Shown here piece after piece: positions 60,254-64,000 of a stretch of DNA of 64,000 bases. The notes beneath the pieces are model-generated. The model saw nothing but the letters and a program-made list of their open reading frames with translations. It searched no databases and had not been told where the DNA came from. Source of the stretch: Gnetum montanum (Eukaryota > Streptophyta > Gnetopsida > Gnetales > Gnetaceae). Both the position numbers and the translations under genes were made by a program. Each line of letters starts with the position of its first letter. The stretch's first letter is position 1. Location of the stretch: positions 569,335 through 633,334 of the forward strand of contig MNCI01022583.1 in the NCBI GenBank assembly GCA_015680685.1. The letters are read 5' to 3'.

Positions 60254-61352
60254 TGATGGAGGATGAAATGACTAATACATCACATCTACAATGTCATAGA
60301 TGCTATGTTGCATCTACAATGTTTGATGCAATGTCACATGAATGTTATAGCATCCCCTGCTACAATGTTTCTGCGTTGTAGCATCCCCTCATACAACACA
60401 TATGTGATGTTGTAATTATAATAAATGCCTATAAATACAAAACTCTTGCCATGTATTAAACACATTTTCGTCATTTTGGTAGCTAAACTCTTAGAATTTT
60501 GTTTCGTGACTTTAGCAAATAGTTAGTGAGTGCTCATAGTGTGAATTTGAGTTAGTTGTACAATGTCTTATTCAAGTTGCAATGTACTTTGACACATTCC
60601 ATGCATGACAATAAGATCGAAATTAATTCATATTCATTATAAAACTTGGACTTAGAATAGATTTACTTTTGATGCACTTAGTTAATATTTACTTTTCATG
60701 CACGTAGTTGATATTAATTAGTTGGTGTAATAAGTGCGACTAGTTTCAAGCATAAATACATTTTTGCTTGGTAATCCCAATAATGTTATTACTTAGTTTG
60801 CCTAGTAACATACCACTTGGTAATCCTAGTAGCAAAGACGTGAGTCTAGGATGTGTACAGTAAGTTCGAAATGGACACTCATTGCCCCCAGGCTAATTAA
60901 TTACAACACATAAGTATGGCTACCTCGAGCATCCTATTAACGCTTGGTAATTCTAGTAGTGTTATCACTTGGTTCACCTAGTAGCCTAACACTTGGTGAC
61001 CTAGTAGCATTATAATGAGTTTAGGATGTGTATGAAAGGTGGGTCCGGATGCTTATGTTAGGAATTAGATTAAGACATTAGATAGTTAATTAGATTAATT
61101 CATAATTAGTTATTTTATCTCATACTTCAGTTAATAAAAATAAAATATAAAATCTATAAAAATCATGTGCCTTACTTTGGACTAAATCTTACATGACCAA
61201 GCTGCCACTAGTCCAAGTGGGAAGATAATGACCTGCGATCAATGCTTAATAATCTAGATGCCATACTAGTTCCATCTATGGAATTTAATTAGATTGCATG
61301 TGAACACTTGTGATTCATATGGTTGGGCATAGGGGATACCTGCTACTTATTA
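60254..61352 (+). repeat. 3' LTR of element E
   Basis: TGATGGAGGATG...CTACTTATTA, 1099 bp. It shares with the 5' LTR the two successive U5 segments (B/C-like, then A/D-like). Confidence 0.88.
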
Positions 61353-61357
61353 ATATC

Positions 61358-62160
61358 TATGAAGAGGAAAAAGAAGCAACTCTTGATGAGGTGCTTTCAC
61401 AACAAACCTTGTTAATACAAACGTTTATCACTAAGCTTGAACCAAGGATAGATAAGATGTGGAAGTTGATGAATGAAATGTTATAACCTACATGGAACCC
61501 TTAGAGGAGAGGGTAATGTAGAAAGGATCAAGTGATCAAAATAAGAAGAGGGAAAAGAACAAAGAAATAGGTAGGAACACTTATCAACAAAACAAGAAAA
61601 TAGCTATAGTAGAAGAGGCTATAGACACAACTACAAAAGAGGATGATGGATATGACATCTACCAATATGACCATCCAAAGGAATATTACCTAGCTATGTT
61701 ACATCTACATGAGTTGGGCTTTTGCTTTGAATTCTAAGTTCATATGAAAGCAAATGCCTAGGAAATTACTTTACTCACAACATAATTATAGATAGTCCTA
61801 CAAACAATCATACTATTCCAATGGGGTTTATTATCAACCTCAAATCTACTATTAATCATAGTGGAAAAACCCACAATTGTGGAGGAGGCCATCAACAAAC
61901 CAACAATACCCTTATCACTAGCTAAGCTTATATGGATACTATGTTCATCAACCTATTTCTCAAAATGGCTCTACTTCCTCTACCTCAAATCACTACTATC
62001 ACTCTCTCGAATATCATCAACCCACAATATCTCCTATGGGATGACCATCTCATAACTCTTATCCTCTGTCACATCCTTAATATTCTCATACTTCCCTCCA
62101 ACATATGTTACCACCAACAACATAGGAAGGATTAGCATCACAAACTCAATGGAAGAATGC
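61358..62160 (+). pseudogene. gag of element C, 3' part
   Basis: Resumes after the E insertion (YEEEKEATLDEVLSQQTLLIQ-type reading). It has a coiled-coil-like stretch, a much decayed zinc-knuckle region (YDIYQYDHPKEYY, both Cys lost) near 61650-61690, and the Tyr/Pro-rich tail in broken frames up to about 62130. Confidence 0.75.
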
Positions 62161-62183
62161 CACTTTTACTATGAACATACAAG

Positions 62184-62184
62184 N
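62184..62184. other. single N: probable collapsed junction
   Basis: GAACATACAAG-N-TGATAGTTCAAAG. In B and E about 280 bp separate the two sides, so sequence is missing at this base. Confidence 0.85.
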
Positions 62185-63790
62185 TGATAGTTCAAAGTGT
62201 CAATATGATCCCTATACCAACCCATAACAAACTTTAGGAATGAGGGTGTATGCAAAACCAAGCCTACATAATAGCCACTAAACTAAAAGACACCCAATGT
62301 CTTGAAAATGAGAATACAAAACTATTTGGAAAATGCATTGAATGATTCAACCCACATATTAGCCCTTGTGTCACTCATGAGCTTAGTTGTGGGGAAGATG
62401 CCCCATCCTAAATTAGGAACTAATAATTACATTTTAAATTTTTTGTTTAACATTGTCTTTTGTACATTTTCCATTTTCTTAGGTACTTTACAATTTTTTC
62501 TATATTTTTGTTTATTTGAATTTTCCTCATGTTTCTTCAATTTTTTATTGCCATCAAGACTTGGTGCCAACAACTGCTCATTGATGGTGCTTTAAACTTT
62601 ATTGATTACTTGATTACAAAATGACTATATTTTATTTTAGAATTTTGACATTTACTAATGGGACATTGATTCTTTTTATGTTAACAAGTAGTCAGTCCAT
62701 CTCATCCATCACTCTGCTCAACGCTATGGTGTTTCCTTGTTTTGGAAATTTGAGGCCCCTTATTAATAACAACTTATAATGAACTGATGACCTTTATATT
62801 TTTCAAACTTGGGATGAATTAAGTGGATGGACAAGGGTGTGACTTCAAAGGGATTTGTCACTTTTGTACCTACCTACTACCTGAGTTACATGAGGATTTC
62901 TATGGACTTATCACCATTTCATCATAGACTAATAAATAGGAAGCAATGTCTTTGCATGGTGTGGTTTCCATTTGAAAAAAAAAATAATGGAAATTCAAAG
63001 AACACCATTTAGTCATAATAATAGGCTACAAGAACTAATTATGGGGCTAGAAAGACATGTTACCCATGCTTGAAGGCACCCCTCTAACTAAGGCCCTCTT
63101 TATCTCTTACTTCTCTTTTCTTCTTCTTTAGGAATGGTGCATGCTCTGTGAGGATGTTCTTGTCTATTAGAGGATGGAATGGTATAAAGTGTCAATGCAA
63201 AGTCATTGGAGGTGGATGGTCTTGATTCAGACTAAGGAAGTTCTTAGGTCACACTGAATTACATCTTCCACAAGGGACTTCATGTGACCACCATGGGAAA
63301 CTCCATTCCATACTCTCTCTCATCCACCATTTCTTTCCATAAACCAACTCACTACCTCTTTTCATGATTTTTTTGATGGGATCATTAGTAAACAATTGAA
63401 ATTCTTTGGTGATTTCATCTTCAATGATGCAAAACCATTAATCATCCTTGGGGTCCATGAACTCCTTGGTTTGAGGGCATTCAAGGGCATTAAAGAAATG
63501 AGCCTACTATGGGAAGGATCCACTTGCATACTCCTTTATTGGATGGTTAAATTCCTTATCCCTTAGCCATTTTTCTCTTAAATATTACATTTTTCACCAT
63601 GAAGCATCCAATTTTTTACCCTCCTTGGCATATTAATCTCCTAAAAATCTTCATTTGCCACATATTGTAATCCCTCCTCAAGCATTCCTAGTTATTCTTG
63701 GCTTTTCTAGCTTCCTATGGACTCCAATTTTATGGAAAAATCTTTGCTTTTACTTAGTTTTTATATGGGAAAAATTTTAGTTTTTGGCTT
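62185..63790 (+). other. element C: linker remnant, pol-deletion junction, post-integrase-type block
   Basis: A protease-RT linker remnant to about 62380, then the purine tract TTGTGGGGAAGATGCCCC (about 62387-62404). The conserved non-coding block follows (GTGTGACTTCAAAGGGATTTG, GACATGTTACCCATGCTTGA at 63055-63074, GGAAGGATCCACTTGCAT). No RT or integrase. Confidence 0.7.
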
Positions 63791-63836
63791 CATCGATGGA
63801 TCCCTATCGACATAGCACAAAAATAGTATATATATG
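63791..63836 (+). promoter_or_regulatory. internal promoter-like cassette of element C
   Basis: CATCGATG (63791-63798), TATCGACATAG and TATATATAT (63827-63836). The 160 bp after it match the leader after the A cassette (ATTTTTGCCATTTTC, AAATCACTCCGTTCTTCA, TTGTAGCT). The window ends before any ORF. Confidence 0.55.
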
Positions 63837-64000
63837 CATTGACATAGCCAATTTTTGCCATTTTCCCACAAATGCCCAATGAGTTTTCGTAGTTTTTAGA
63901 GCCAAGAACCTTTCCAAGTCCATATCTTTCTAACCACTTATCCAAATCACTCCGTTCTTCAATCTTGTAGCTATAGGAGATGAGCTTTACATCATGTGGG

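Larger units (their letters stand above)
40513..61352 (+). mobile_element. element E: gag-only Ty3/gypsy element in the gag of C, duplication ATATC
   Basis: Flanked by ATATC (40508-40512 and 61353-61357). The LTRs are 40513-41613 and 60254-61352. Without the inserted element D it is about 7.6 kb. It holds a primer site, gag, a protease remnant, a post-integrase-type block (partly N) and a polypurine tract (TTGTGGGGGTA). RT, RNase H and integrase are absent. Confidence 0.88.
31250..64000 (+). mobile_element. element C: gag-only Ty3/gypsy element hosting B, E and D, runs off the window
   Basis: C is what remains once the nested insertions are removed: the rest of its 5' LTR (possible start TGATGTCTACATTG at 31250, then 38305-39211), primer site 39213, gag 39344-40512 continuing at 61358-62160, a protease remnant to about 62380, and a post-integrase-type block to the window end. 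Removing E, whose duplication is ATATC, rejoins the gag reading. RT, RNase H and integrase are absent. The left boundary is a guess from the TGATG LTR start; the 3' LTR lies outside the window. Confidence 0.72.

Noticed and set aside
1-64000. A host defence or biosynthetic gene cluster
   Set aside because: Only one cellular gene is visible; everything else recognised is transposon-derived.

Overview
This is nuclear DNA from a seed plant, most likely a gymnosperm. It is AT-rich, about 80% of it is nested and decayed LTR retrotransposons, and it holds one intron-containing gene that resembles gymnosperm farnesyl diphosphate synthases (FPS). There are no prokaryotic features. The organism call is inference.

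Left part (1-14059). The edge holds two pieces of retrotransposon LTR in opposite orientations (1-690). Next are a dead L1-type LINE carrying a tRNA-derived SINE-like insert (about 1340-3320) and short duplications. The only cellular gene is at 5874-11327: 13 exons, all junctions GT-AG, open throughout, 361 aa, FPS family. Several residues normally essential for catalysis or chain-length control are changed although the frame is intact. A broken Ty1/copia element follows (about 13303-14059, continuing at 28855-30150).

Middle (14060-28849). Element A is a complete but decayed Ty3/gypsy element of 14.8 kb, flanked by the 5-bp duplication ATGCT. It has a tRNA-Asp-type primer site, gag, protease, RT/RNase H, integrase, a long post-integrase region and an extra ORF of about 930 codons before the 3' LTR. 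A minus-strand solo LTR of another family sits in its protease gene.

Right part (about 31250-64000) is a stack of nested insertions resolved by target-site duplications. Element C is the host and runs off the right edge. B (31284-38299, CTTAG) sits in the 5' LTR of C. E (40513-61352, ATATC) sits in the gag of C. D (44023-57289, ATAAG) sits in E. D is a full-length autonomous-type element like A. B, C and E keep gag and a protease remnant but lack RT, RNase H and integrase, so they look like gag-only non-autonomous partners. Gaps of N lie at 58615-59614 and 62184.

Main points of interest: (1) the intact FPS-like gene with altered active-site motifs; (2) a promoter-like cassette (palindromes plus TATA box) inside A, D and C, ahead of the post-integrase ORF in A and D, using the same palindrome as the LTR promoter; (3) palindromes just upstream of the TATA box in the LTR families, with a different palindrome in each; (4) a gag-only family that shares a pol deletion.
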